Made by a program: the position numbers and the translations under genes. A stretch of 64,000 nt of DNA, taken from positions 1-64,000 of the forward strand of contig NZ_VFIE01000017.1 of NCBI RefSeq assembly GCF_010119385.1, in the 5' to 3' direction. Source of the DNA: Nesterenkonia haasae (GTDB lineage Bacteria > Actinomycetota > Actinomycetes > Actinomycetales > Micrococcaceae). Shown piece after piece: positions 36,347 through 44,852 of this stretch. Numbering within the stretch: the stretch's first letter is position 1; each line of letters opens with the position of its first letter. The notes beneath the pieces were generated by a model that was not told the origin of the DNA, made no database searches, and saw nothing but the letters and a program-made list of their open reading frames with translations.

Positions 36347-36964
36347 TCAGCCGGCGAATACTGCGCGTACGTTGTGGAAGCCGCCGTCGATCAGTTCCCC
36401 CAGCAAGAGTGTTTCATCCACCAACCACTCCTCATAGGCTGAGAGGCTGATGCCCAGACACACCTGACCCAGGGTGATGGCTATATGGGAGTGCCACGCC
36501 ACACCAAGACGTTCTGCCACGAACTCTGCCACTACCTTTCTCCAGTCCTGGTAGCGGAGGGCGGAGTGGGCCACAAGAGTTGGGGTGGTCAGCAGGACCA
36601 TCATCCGTTGACGCAGGAAAGGGATCTCATCCTCCGGAAACCGATTAAAGTCGACCACCGATTCCCGTAATGCATCGAAGAGTGGAGTCTCAGCAGGTAC
36701 TTCAGCCAGCCGGGAACGCATTCGGAGCAGGAGACCGTCGAAATCTCCCCATGGTAGGTCGTTCTTGGATGAGAAGTATCTGAAAAAGGTGCGACGACCA
36801 ATACCGGCGGCCTCGGATATATCCTCGACGGTGACATTGTCGAAGCCATACTTGATAAACAGGTCCAAACCGGTGCGCCCTAGGCTCTCTGCACTGGTTA
36901 ATCGCGCCCTCCCCGCCTGCCTTGAAGCGCGCCTATTCGGTACCGCTGCAACAGCTTGCTTCAC
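36347..36964 (-). CDS. mftR: Mycofactocin system TetR-family regulator MftR
   Basis: A 205-residue TetR-type repressor. The N-terminal helix-turn-helix reads LFIKYGFDNVTVEDISEAAGIGRRTFFRYFSSKNDL (about 35-70), the wording typical of MftR; the rest is a helical ligand domain. MftR in mycobacteria represses mft genes and responds to acyl-CoAs (established family knowledge). It is divergent from mftA, with 178 bases between that hold a CRP-like site, so it likely controls both directions. Confidence 0.9.
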   Translation of the reverse strand: MKQAVAAVPNRRASRQAGRARLTSAESLGRTGLDLFIKYGFDNVTVEDISEAAGIGRRTFFRYFSSKNDLPWGDFDGLLLRMRSRLAEVPAETPLFDALRESVVDFNRFPEDEIPFLRQRMMVLLTTPTLVAHSALRYQDWRKVVAEFVAERLGVAWHSHIAITLGQVCLGISLSAYEEWLVDETLLLGELIDGGFHNVRAVFAG

Positions 36965-37073
36965 ACCTTCACCTCAACACGACTCGCGCGATTTGCAGAT
37001 CACTCTTCCGCCTGACAGTAGTTGGGCGGGGTTTTTCTCAACATCTCTTTCCATCGGCACTCTGTGCCAATAA

Positions 37074-37089
37074 TATGATGCATATCACG
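37074..37089. promoter_or_regulatory. CRP/GlxR-like site B (mftA and mftR promoters)
   Basis: TATGA-TGCATA-TCACG, 53 bases before mftA and 109 bases before the divergent mftR. It is the weakest of the five sites, matching on the TCAC half and on spacing. Confidence 0.4.
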
Positions 37090-37142
37090 TTCTCACACCG
37101 CTGTCTCGAACTTTCCGGCAGCTCAACCGAAAGGACCGCCCA

Positions 37143-37256
37143 ATGAACGACCACATCGAACCGGAGAAAGCCGAAACTGAGCAGACAGAGAGCGCTGTGG
37201 AGTCGGACGCGTTGATTGAGGAAGTCTCGATCGACGGCATGTGCGGCGTCTACTGA
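37143..37256 (+). CDS. mftA: Mycofactocin precursor peptide MftA
   Basis: A 37-residue peptide: a hydrophilic acidic leader beginning MNDHIEPEKAETEQTES, then SDALIEEVSIDG and the invariant C-terminus IDGMCGVY. The final Val-Tyr is the substrate of MftC and becomes the mycofactocin core. AAAGGA precedes the ATG. It is directly upstream of mftB (13-base gap) and divergent from mftR. Confidence 0.96.
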   Translation: MNDHIEPEKAETEQTESAVESDALIEEVSIDGMCGVY

Positions 37257-37269
37257 GTCGCGCGTTCTG

Positions 37270-37539
37270 ATGTTTGACCCGGAATCACCGTGGCAGCTGA
37301 GCTCGCAAGTCTCAGTGCGACCTGAGCCTTTCGGCGCTTTGCTCTATCACTTTGGAACCCGCAAGTTGTCCTTTCTCAAGGACCGGACACTCGTACAGAT
37401 TGTGGAGTCTTTGCAAGACCACCCCAGCGCCCGCGCAGCAGTCGCCGCCGCCGGTGTCGCGGAAACGTCTCAGGATATCTACATCAAAGCGGTGAACTCT
37501 CTGGTGGACTCGCACATGGTGGTCGCTCAAGACGCCTGA
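37270..37539 (+). CDS. mftB: Mycofactocin peptide chaperone MftB
   Basis: An 89-residue RiPP recognition element (PqqD-like). PWQLSSQVSVRPEPFGALLYHFGTRKLSFLKDRTLVQIVESL matches the MftB core that binds MftA and presents it to MftC. The ATG at 37270 puts the conserved FDPESPW at the N-terminus; no clear ribosome site precedes it, so coupling to mftA is likely. A strong terminator follows. Confidence 0.93.
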   Translation: MFDPESPWQLSSQVSVRPEPFGALLYHFGTRKLSFLKDRTLVQIVESLQDHPSARAAVAAAGVAETSQDIYIKAVNSLVDSHMVVAQDA

Positions 37540-37553
37540 AGAAGTGACCGCTC

Positions 37554-37603
37554 AAAGGAGGGGCGGGAGAAGCTAGAAGACCAGCTTCTCCCGCCCCTCC
37601 TTT
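37554..37603. terminator. Bidirectional terminator between mftB and the ABC operon
   Basis: A perfect 21-base inverted repeat (37554-37574 and 37583-37603, loop AGAAGACC) whose arms begin AAAGGAGG and end CCTCCTTT. It lies between two convergent units and should stop both. Confidence 0.85.
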
Positions 37604-37619
37604 GCCAGCACGCGACTAA

Positions 37620-38756
37620 CTAAACTGTAGCGGCAGCTGCCGCCGGACGGGCCGGCCGATTGGGCAGCATCTGGCCAGGTTCCAGCGGGAAGTGGCACGC
37701 GACCTTATGGGGTCTGCTGCTGCCGTCGCCGACCTCGGTCGGGATCGGTTCAACCTCGGCACAGATGTCCTCAGCAAGTGGGCAACGCGTGCGAAAACGG
37801 CAACCGGATGGAGGATCCAGCGGAGAAGGCGGATCGCCTTTCAGCGGGACGGGCCGTTTGGCTTCTCCGGTCTCGACGTCCAGTATCGGAATCGAATCCA
37901 GGAGGGCGCGTGTGTAGGGGTGCCGCGGCGCATCGTAGATCGCCTCGGCGGGTCCGATCTCTGCTAGCTGGCCTAAGTGCATCACTGCCACTGAATCGCT
38001 GATCTGCTTGACGGTGGCAAGGTCGTGGGCAATGAAGAGGTACGCTAAGCCAATTTCCTGACGCAGCTCCTCAAATAGGTTCAGCACTTGGGCTTGGATG
38101 AGCACGTCTAAGGATGAGATTGCCTCATCACAAATGATCAATGCTGGCTCGAGTGCGACGGCCCGAGCAATGGCTACGCGCTGGGCTTGTCCGCCGGAGA
38201 GTTCTATTGGTCGACGATTGCAATAGATGCTGGGGTCGAGGCCTACGATCTCTAGGAGTTTCTCTACCCGTTCCTGGCGCTGCTGCTTGGACATATCTGT
38301 GTGTCCCAACATCGGCTCGGAGATGACGTCAGAGACTTTCCAGCGTGGGTTCAGAGAGCCAAAGGGGTCCTGATACACCATCTGCATTTCAGCACGGACG
38401 GCTCGCAGGTCTTTTCGAGACATACCGTTCATCTGTTTGCCGCGAAACTCAACGGTCCCCGAAACTGGCTCCTCGACCTGTATCACTGCGCGCGCCAATG
38501 TTGATTTTCCGGAACCAGTCTCACCCACAATGCCCAGTGTTTCACCCGGATACAGCTCGAATGAGACGCCGGAGAGAGCATGCACTGTTCCGGTCTTCAC
38601 GCCTCCCGGCCCTCTCGTGGAGTATTCCTGGACTAAGTCTTTAACAACGAGCAGCGGTTCCCGTTCCCGGGCCATCTCACCGTGTGTGTCGGGTTCTTTT
38701 GCATCCTCGGCGGAGCCAGAGTTCACCGCGTCCGGGTTAGCTGCTTTGCCGGTCAT
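37620..38756 (-). CDS. Oligopeptide/dipeptide ABC importer ATPase (OppF/DppF type)
   Basis: A 378-residue ATPase: Walker A GIVGETGSGKSTLARAV (about 57-73), signature LSGGQAQRVAIARA (about 166-179), Walker B ALIICDEAISSLDV (about 185-198) and the C-terminal oligopeptide-transporter domain with CRFRTRCPLAEDIC, which in this family can hold an iron-sulfur cluster. The ATG at 38756 overlaps the OppD-type stop in ATGA. Last gene of the importer; couples ATP hydrolysis to uptake with its neighbours. Confidence 0.92.
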   Translation of the reverse strand: MTGKAANPDAVNSGSAEDAKEPDTHGEMAREREPLLVVKDLVQEYSTRGPGGVKTGTVHALSGVSFELYPGETLGIVGETGSGKSTLARAVIQVEEPVSGTVEFRGKQMNGMSRKDLRAVRAEMQMVYQDPFGSLNPRWKVSDVISEPMLGHTDMSKQQRQERVEKLLEIVGLDPSIYCNRRPIELSGGQAQRVAIARAVALEPALIICDEAISSLDVLIQAQVLNLFEELRQEIGLAYLFIAHDLATVKQISDSVAVMHLGQLAEIGPAEAIYDAPRHPYTRALLDSIPILDVETGEAKRPVPLKGDPPSPLDPPSGCRFRTRCPLAEDICAEVEPIPTEVGDGSSRPHKVACHFPLEPGQMLPNRPARPAAAAATV

Positions 38757-39910
38757 CGTTTCGCTCTTTCGTCTAGTGATGAGGCGAATACAGCGCGTTC
38801 TTGTGTCGATGTTGAGCTCTCTGAGCACGCACCGTCCTGCGCATCTACCTTCAGAACATCTGCGGTCCCTGCGGCCTCTAGTGGCTGTCCACCGACAGGA
38901 TGCCAACAGGCGTAGCTGTGCTGGTCGTTCTGCCGCTCCAAGGGCGGTTCCTCCGCTGTGCAAACATTTGTGGCACGTGGACATCGTGGAGCAAATGGGC
39001 ACCCAGTTGGCAGGTTACTAAGGTCCGGGGGGTGTCCTCCGATGACGGTGAGCCTGGAGTGCGGGATTGTCGTAAGCTGCGGGACGGCTCCCAGAAGGGC
39101 TTTGGTGTAGGGCATCTGGACGTTACTGAAAAGTGACTTGGTGTTGGCGTGCTCAACGACCTTGCCTGCGTACATCACCATGACATCGTGCGCATAGTTC
39201 GCCGCCAGGCCGATGTCGTGGCTGATCATGATCACCGCAGTTCCGAGTCGCTCTTGGATGTCCACGAGCAACTCCATGATCTGCGCCTGAGTGGTGACAT
39301 CCAGTGCGGTGGTGGCTTCGTCGGCTATGAGTACCTTAGGGTCCGAGGCTAACGCTATAGCGATGACTATGCGTTGCCGCATTCCTCCTGAGAGCTGGTG
39401 AGGATACTGCCTGATTCGCGTTTCTGGCGATGGCAGCCGTACGAGCTTGAGAAGCTCAATGGCCTTCACCTCGGCTTCCCTTTTTTTCATAGGATTATGG
39501 AGGCGTATTGCCTCCATAATCTGACTTCCCACATTCATCGTAGGGTTCAGGGACGCCGCCGGATCTTGGAAGATCATTGCGATTTCTTTGCCTCGGACGC
39601 TCATCAGTGCCTTCTCGCTGAGGCCAACGAGCTCACGCCCGTTGAGCCGGACCGACCCGGTGACCTTCGCGCTCGGCGGCAAGAGTCCCATCAGGGACCT
39701 CACCCCGACTGATTTTCCGGACCCAGATTCCCCGATGATGGCCAACGTGCGGCCGGAGGACAATTGGTAGTTCAGGCCATTGACTGCTTGGACTTCGCGT
39801 CCGTGTTTCGAGAACACTACTCGGAGATTCTCAACGGTCAGGATGGGTGCGTTTTCTAGCCTTGACTGATTCTGGCCCACGTGGCTCCTCTCTGCCTGGA
39901 GTGCGCTCAT
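38753..39910 (-). CDS. Oligopeptide/dipeptide ABC importer ATPase (OppD/DppD type)
   Basis: A 385-residue ATPase: Walker A IIGESGSGKSVGVRSLMG (about 58-75), signature LSGGMRQRIVIAIAL (about 168-182), Walker B VLIADEATTALDV and the C-terminal CPFAPRCPRATNVC cluster. It overlaps the downstream ATPase and the upstream permease by 4 bases each, so the importer is translated as one coupled unit. Confidence 0.92.
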   Translation of the reverse strand: MSALQAERSHVGQNQSRLENAPILTVENLRVVFSKHGREVQAVNGLNYQLSSGRTLAIIGESGSGKSVGVRSLMGLLPPSAKVTGSVRLNGRELVGLSEKALMSVRGKEIAMIFQDPAASLNPTMNVGSQIMEAIRLHNPMKKREAEVKAIELLKLVRLPSPETRIRQYPHQLSGGMRQRIVIAIALASDPKVLIADEATTALDVTTQAQIMELLVDIQERLGTAVIMISHDIGLAANYAHDVMVMYAGKVVEHANTKSLFSNVQMPYTKALLGAVPQLTTIPHSRLTVIGGHPPDLSNLPTGCPFAPRCPRATNVCTAEEPPLERQNDQHSYACWHPVGGQPLEAAGTADVLKVDAQDGACSESSTSTQERAVFASSLDERAKR

Positions 39911-40803
39911 CGAGTGTTCACTTCATCTCGAATACTTTCACCCAAGAGATTGAACGAAAGTACGGTCACTAAGAGTGCCAGGGCAGGCCAAAGCACAAGC
40001 TGTGGAGTGGCGGACATCGACTGTTGGGCCTCATACACCATGTTTCCCCAGCTAGGATTGGGTGCTGGGATTCCCAGGCCGAGGAAGGACAGGGCCCCCT
40101 CTGTCACGATCACTATCGCCATGCCAAGCATGAGAAAGTTCGTCAGTTGCGGCACTATATTCGGGACGATGTGCCGGAAGAGGATGCGCCACCATGGGCT
40201 GCCCGCCAACTGGGCCGCCTGGAGATAGGGCATGCTCATGACTTTCATAGTTGAGGAACGAGCGATGCGTGCTACGGCAGGAATGCTGAAAGCGGTCAGC
40301 GCAATGATGGTATTCGGCAGGCTCGGACCCAACACTTGGGCCAGGACAATGACCAGTACCAGTGAGGGGAAAGCAATGAGAACGTCTAGAACTCTCATGA
40401 TCGCCGTATCGGATTTTCCTCCGAGATAGCCCGAGACCGCGCCGACAGATCCCCCGACCACTAAACCGATGAGGTTGACCGCTATGCCAACGGTGAGGGA
40501 GGCTTGGCCGCCGTGAATGAGCCGCGACAATACATCGTTACCGTTGACATCGGTGCCCAAAGGATGCCCGGGTGACCCCGGAGGCAGTGCACTGTTCAGA
40601 ACGCTGCCCCCCACCGGGGGGTGCAGTGGCAAAACGTACGGCCCCAGAAAACACAGGAGGATGAGCAGCACCACGGTTCCCCCCGAAAGCCACGTGATCA
40701 TGCGCCGTCTGAATTTCGACCAGCGAACGCCAGTCCTTGGTAGCGTCGGAGCAGGGCTAGCGCCTCCGAGTTCCGGTCTTAGTGGTGCACTAGTGACTGC
40801 CAT
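39907..40803 (-). CDS. ABC importer permease (DppC/OppC type)
   Basis: A 298-residue membrane protein with a soluble N-terminus, a first membrane helix at about 35-57 (LSGGTVVLLILLCFLGPYVL) and a C-terminal BPD transport block of about five helices; the EAA loop is at QAAQLAGSPWWRILFRHIVPNIVPQL (about 197-222). GTDVNGNDVLSRLIHGGQASL is the DppC hallmark. The ATG at 40803 overlaps the DppB-type gene by 14 bases. Confidence 0.92.
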   Translation of the reverse strand: MAVTSAPLRPELGGASPAPTLPRTGVRWSKFRRRMITWLSGGTVVLLILLCFLGPYVLPLHPPVGGSVLNSALPPGSPGHPLGTDVNGNDVLSRLIHGGQASLTVGIAVNLIGLVVGGSVGAVSGYLGGKSDTAIMRVLDVLIAFPSLVLVIVLAQVLGPSLPNTIIALTAFSIPAVARIARSSTMKVMSMPYLQAAQLAGSPWWRILFRHIVPNIVPQLTNFLMLGMAIVIVTEGALSFLGLGIPAPNPSWGNMVYEAQQSMSATPQLVLWPALALLVTVLSFNLLGESIRDEVNTR

Positions 40804-41827
40804 ATCGAATCCTAGGGTCGAGAACGGCATACATGATGTCGACGAAGAGATTGGCGAAAATTGCGACCGCCGCGAAGATAAAAACGCAGCTTTGAACGAT
40901 CGCAAGATCCAGGCTGATCACACCTTGCAGCATGAGCATTCCCATACCGGGCATCGCGAAGATTTGCTCAATAATGACGGTTCCTCCGACGAGCGCACCG
41001 ATGTTCAGGCCTACTAACGTCAGTAGCCCGAAGCTGGAATTCCGGAACGCATGGAGCCACAGAATCCGCCAGATGCCTGCGCCCTTGGCCCGCGCTGTAT
41101 CAATGTAGCCCGCCCCGAGGAGTTGCTCACCCAGATCCCCTCGCAGGAAGCGAGCGTAGAAACACGCCATCGGGATAGCCAGCGCCAATACCGGCAGGGT
41201 GACGGATCGTAGGTTGTCGACGAGGCTGACTTGAACGGGGACATAGCCGATGGCCGGCAGCATCTGCAGCGTCACGGCGAACACGAGGACAAGGAGCAGA
41301 GCCATCACGAAATTGGGTATGGCGAGCAGGGTCATGGAGAACACCATGATGAGGCGGTCGACAATTCCTCCAGGCTTGCGGGCCGCGAGAAGTGCGACCG
41401 GCAGTGCCAGCACCACTGACAGGACGAACGCCAGTCCGACGAGTTCCAGTGTGACGGGGAGTCGCTCTGCTAGTAGCTCGGCTACCGGTCGGCCACTTAC
41501 CGAGGAGACGCCCAGGTCTCCTCGGAGAAATCCGAACAGCCACGTGATGTAACGTTCAGGAGCTGGGCGGTCGAGTCCCATGCTCCGGCGTACTGCCTCG
41601 ACTTGATCTTCAGTGGCGTCCATGCCCGCCTGGTTCCGAGCAGGATCTCCTGGCATGGCTTCGAGAAGGATGAAGACAAGAAGACTGACTGCAAGGAGAA
41701 GCGGTACGGCCAAGAGCACCCTGCGGATGATGAGTCTCAGCAGAGGGGAGCCGGCCGTCCGGCCCAAGAAGCTACCGTGTTTCTTGGACCGGGGGCTGGT
41801 GACCTGAGCGTCGGCAGTGCTGGTCAT
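40790..41827 (-). CDS. ABC importer permease (DppB/OppB type)
   Basis: A 345-residue permease: helix 1 RVLLAVPLLLAVSLLVFILLE (about 36-56) followed by MPGDPARNQAGMD, the DppB family signature, then a BPD transport domain with EAA loop YIDTARAKGAGIWRILWLHAFRNS (about 240-263). It ends in DPRIRYGSH, as DppB proteins do. It overlaps the binding protein gene by 4 bases. Confidence 0.93.
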   Translation of the reverse strand: MTSTADAQVTSPRSKKHGSFLGRTAGSPLLRLIIRRVLLAVPLLLAVSLLVFILLEAMPGDPARNQAGMDATEDQVEAVRRSMGLDRPAPERYITWLFGFLRGDLGVSSVSGRPVAELLAERLPVTLELVGLAFVLSVVLALPVALLAARKPGGIVDRLIMVFSMTLLAIPNFVMALLLVLVFAVTLQMLPAIGYVPVQVSLVDNLRSVTLPVLALAIPMACFYARFLRGDLGEQLLGAGYIDTARAKGAGIWRILWLHAFRNSSFGLLTLVGLNIGALVGGTVIIEQIFAMPGMGMLMLQGVISLDLAIVQSCVFIFAAVAIFANLFVDIMYAVLDPRIRYGSH

Positions 41828-43629
41828 TCTTGGTCTATCCAGACGCGATCGTAGAGGACCTGCTGGTTCACCGCGAGAGCGGGGATGGGTTCGGTCAGCC
41901 CGGGACCATAAATACCGTCACGAACCACTTGAGCGGGGCTGAAGGCGGGGCCGAAGGGCGCGTAGGCCTCGTCGGAGATGTACTGCGAGATCTCCTCATA
42001 GAGTTCTTGGCGTTCATCTTCGTCAATTGTGGAAGCTGCCGCATCGAGCAGTTGATCAAGCTCGGTCTCCAAGCCTTCTGCCTGTGCCTCCTCGGCAGAG
42101 GAAGCGCCCTCAGGCAAGGGCGCGCCGCTGTAGGGAACGGTGGAACCGAAGCGCACGTTCACCCCGATGCCGGCGGCTGGATCCCATGCGCCGGCAGTCT
42201 GGAGGATCGACTCCCACTCTCCGCTGACGAATTTGGTGATGATGTCACCCAAACCAGCGGAGTTGATGGTGACATCGATACCGGCTTCCTGCCACTGTGT
42301 CTGCAGTGCTGTGGTGACCTGCCGCGCCGTGGAGAGATCGGTGGTGCTCAGCTCGACTTCCAGACCGCCGATTTCCTCCACCAGTTCGGTGGCTCGCTCA
42401 AGATCGTATTCACGGTAGCCGGGCACTTCTGCGTGGTGGAATAGACCACCGGATGCTGTGAAGGACTGGCTCATGTCACCCTGGCCATCGAAGAGGCCCT
42501 CGTTAATGGCGTCAAAGTCGGTGGCGTAGTAGATGGCTTCGCGAGCGCGTTTGTCGTCGAAGGGCTCGGTACGTGCGTTGAGCTGGACCACATAAGGCGA
42601 GGTCGGGGCACCAAGGTGGACGTTCAGATCTGGGTTCCGATCGGCCTCCTCGATGAGGTTCACATCGCTCAAGCCTTCAACGACGTCTCCCTGGCCAGCC
42701 TGAATCGTTTGGTAGGCGACCTGGTCACCACCAACGGACTGGAAGTTCAGGGCGTCAAGGTAGGGCAAGTCATCCTGGTAATAGTTGTCGTTGCGTTCCA
42801 GCTCCAATCGCTCGTTCTGCTGGTTGCTGGTGATGATGAAGGGTCCTGCACCTACGGGCAACCTGCTGAACTCCTCGCCCCCCAGCTCTTCGTAGGCTGT
42901 GGGTGAGCCAATATAGTTGAGGTTTGTTCCGGGGAAACCATTGAGCAGCGCGGCGTTGGGGCTCGAAAGATGAATCTCGACTGTTCGGTCATCCACAGCC
43001 TGGATGGCGCCTAGTCGCGACATGATGACATCTTCGTCCACATCGTCTGGAAGAGCGTCGAAGAGGCTATCGAGCCATTCGTCGTCCAGTTCGGGAGCTT
43101 CCCGCTCCAAGTCGAAGTTCACGTTCACTGTGGCAGTACTGCCGGAGCTGATCGCCCGAATCCAGTTCCACACGACTGCATCAGCGTCCATCGGTGTTCC
43201 GTCTGTGAACTCGATTCCCTCGCGGAGAGTGACGGCGAGTGTGAGCCCGTCTTCTGACCATTCCGCGCTCTCCGCTTGATTGGGAACAAGCTCAGCTCCC
43301 TCCCCGTCTTCTTCGGGTTCGAGGAGAAAGAGTCCGCCGAAAATTGCCGCGTTTTGACCCAGGTTGGCCCCCACGCTGTTGCTGGTGGCGGGGTCTAGAC
43401 CTGTTGACCAGTCTCCGGCGAAAGCGGAGTCCAGAATCGCGGTGAGTTGCCCACCTTGTTGTGGTTCACCGGACTCTTCTCCGTTATCGTTCCCATTGTC
43501 ATTCCCATTTCCACCTGCGACGCCGCCTCCGTCGTCGCCGCACGCCGTGAGAGCTAGGGCGCCCACAGCGGCGACGGTGAGGAGCCGCAGGTAGGTGGGT
43601 TTACGTGCTGACGAGTCTGTGTCCCTCAT
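41824..43629 (-). CDS. Solute-binding lipoprotein of the importer (family 5)
   Basis: A 601-residue SBP_bac_5 protein. Signal peptide with lipobox LTACGDDGGG (Cys about 30), an Asn/Gly/Asp-rich linker, then the family 5 fold: LVPNQAESAEWSEDGLTLAVTLREGIEFTDGTPM (about 113-147) and DNYYQDDLPYLDALNFQSV. It sets the substrate of the importer, but family 5 proteins bind peptides, opines, nickel chelates, sugars and other molecules, so the ligand is unknown. It begins its own transcription unit with CRP-like site C 90 bases upstream, or is read through from the dehydrogenase genes. Confidence 0.9.
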   Translation of the reverse strand: MRDTDSSARKPTYLRLLTVAAVGALALTACGDDGGGVAGGNGNDNGNDNGEESGEPQQGGQLTAILDSAFAGDWSTGLDPATSNSVGANLGQNAAIFGGLFLLEPEEDGEGAELVPNQAESAEWSEDGLTLAVTLREGIEFTDGTPMDADAVVWNWIRAISSGSTATVNVNFDLEREAPELDDEWLDSLFDALPDDVDEDVIMSRLGAIQAVDDRTVEIHLSSPNAALLNGFPGTNLNYIGSPTAYEELGGEEFSRLPVGAGPFIITSNQQNERLELERNDNYYQDDLPYLDALNFQSVGGDQVAYQTIQAGQGDVVEGLSDVNLIEEADRNPDLNVHLGAPTSPYVVQLNARTEPFDDKRAREAIYYATDFDAINEGLFDGQGDMSQSFTASGGLFHHAEVPGYREYDLERATELVEEIGGLEVELSTTDLSTARQVTTALQTQWQEAGIDVTINSAGLGDIITKFVSGEWESILQTAGAWDPAAGIGVNVRFGSTVPYSGAPLPEGASSAEEAQAEGLETELDQLLDAAASTIDEDERQELYEEISQYISDEAYAPFGPAFSPAQVVRDGIYGPGLTEPIPALAVNQQVLYDRVWIDQE

Positions 43630-43718
43630 GACAAGTTCCCCTTAGAACTATGGTGCTGGAGTACTTCCCGAGCATCCACCGGGGTGTGTGCCCCGGTATT
43701 CAAAGCCTGACGGATTTG

Positions 43719-43734
43719 TGTGAGCCGAATCACA
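43719..43734. promoter_or_regulatory. CRP/GlxR-like site C (importer promoter)
   Basis: TGTGA-GCCGAA-TCACA, a full match to the CRP/GlxR consensus TGTGA-N6-TCACA, 90 bases before the binding-protein start and in the 210-base gap behind the amidohydrolase gene. Confidence 0.65.
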
Positions 43735-43839
43735 GGCCTTCCGTCGGGAGGAAGTTCAATACGGTAAGCCAGTAGGCGCCAGAGGGCACCTCGAAAAATG
43801 CCTGCAGCAGGGTTCAGCAGGCGTTGGTGCCCATTGGCG

Positions 43840-44838
43840 TCAGGCCGTCAAGCCCAGCCATCTGTAGGCGTTGCGGTGGCTGATGTTCTCCCAGTCACCG
43901 GGAGGCAGTTCCATGGACTTCAAGGTTTTCGCAGCTGGATCCTCGCGCAACATCGCAGGAAAGTCTGAGCCGACCATCAGACGGTCCGAGCCCAGGATGT
44001 CTATGAGGTACCGGATGGTCCGGTGGTCAAAGACCATGGAGTCATAGTAGTAGCGGCGGGCATAGTCCAGAGGCGAAGGTCCATCGTCTGGCATCACTGC
44101 ACGCTCAAGATTCTTCGGCTCCTCATTCCACGATCCACCCCAGAAATAATTGGCACGGGGAAGCATCATGGGAAACCCACCAGCTGCGTGGCTGAAGGAA
44201 ATGCGCAGGTTCGGACAGGCCGCCGCCGTTCCACCAAGGATCAGAGACGCCGCAGCATACATACCCTCGATGCCTACCACATAGGTGCCCATGGCAGACA
44301 TCGGGAGCCTGTCATTGGGAGAGGGCATAGCGTGGACGAACAAGGCCAGATCCAAGCGTTCTAGTTCCTTGAAGAACTCCAGAAATTTTTCGTCGCCTAT
44401 AGAGCTCCCACCAATATTGGAAGCGATCTCCACACCTGCAAGGCCCATGTCCTTGACGTGTTTCAGCTCCCTCGCGGCTGCCTCTGGATCCTGCAGCGGG
44501 ACCATGCCGAGACCGATCAGTCGCTGAGGAGAATGAGAGGTTAGCTCCACGGTGAACTCATTGGTATGCCGAGCTAGCGCAAGCCCGTCCGCTGCCGGAA
44601 GGTCGTAGCGCAAGAGAGGAGGCATAGGACTGATGACCTCGACGTCTACTCCGGAGGCGTCCTGCGCTTCTAGGCGTTTTTCGGCCTCGAAGAAGACATC
44701 CCTCGCGCGGAATTTCATCTGTCCGAAGATCAGCTGCCTGTCAGTACTGTCAGGCAGCGCTTTCATAGAGGGAAAACAGGCGGGGGCGTCTGCCGGGTAA
44801 TCTTTTGGCAGATAGTGGGCGTGTGCGTCGACAATCAT
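43840..44838 (-). CDS. Amidohydrolase-2 family metal-dependent hydrolase (ACMSD-like)
   Basis: A 332-residue TIM-barrel hydrolase/decarboxylase: metal ligands HxH in IVDAHAHYLP (about 2-11), VHAMPSPND (about 167), SFSHAAGGFP (about 214-223) and the catalytic Asp in LMVGSDFPAML (about 291). This family includes ACMS decarboxylase and other non-oxidative decarboxylases and hydrolases. The ATG at 44838 follows AGGAGAAGG; the frame overlaps the upstream dehydrogenase by a few bases if read from 44856. Its reaction in this pathway is not determinable. Confidence 0.8.
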   Translation of the reverse strand: MIVDAHAHYLPKDYPADAPACFPSMKALPDSTDRQLIFGQMKFRARDVFFEAEKRLEAQDASGVDVEVISPMPPLLRYDLPAADGLALARHTNEFTVELTSHSPQRLIGLGMVPLQDPEAAARELKHVKDMGLAGVEIASNIGGSSIGDEKFLEFFKELERLDLALFVHAMPSPNDRLPMSAMGTYVVGIEGMYAAASLILGGTAAACPNLRISFSHAAGGFPMMLPRANYFWGGSWNEEPKNLERAVMPDDGPSPLDYARRYYYDSMVFDHRTIRYLIDILGSDRLMVGSDFPAMLREDPAAKTLKSMELPPGDWENISHRNAYRWLGLTA

Positions 44839-44852
44839 CAACCTTCTCCTAC

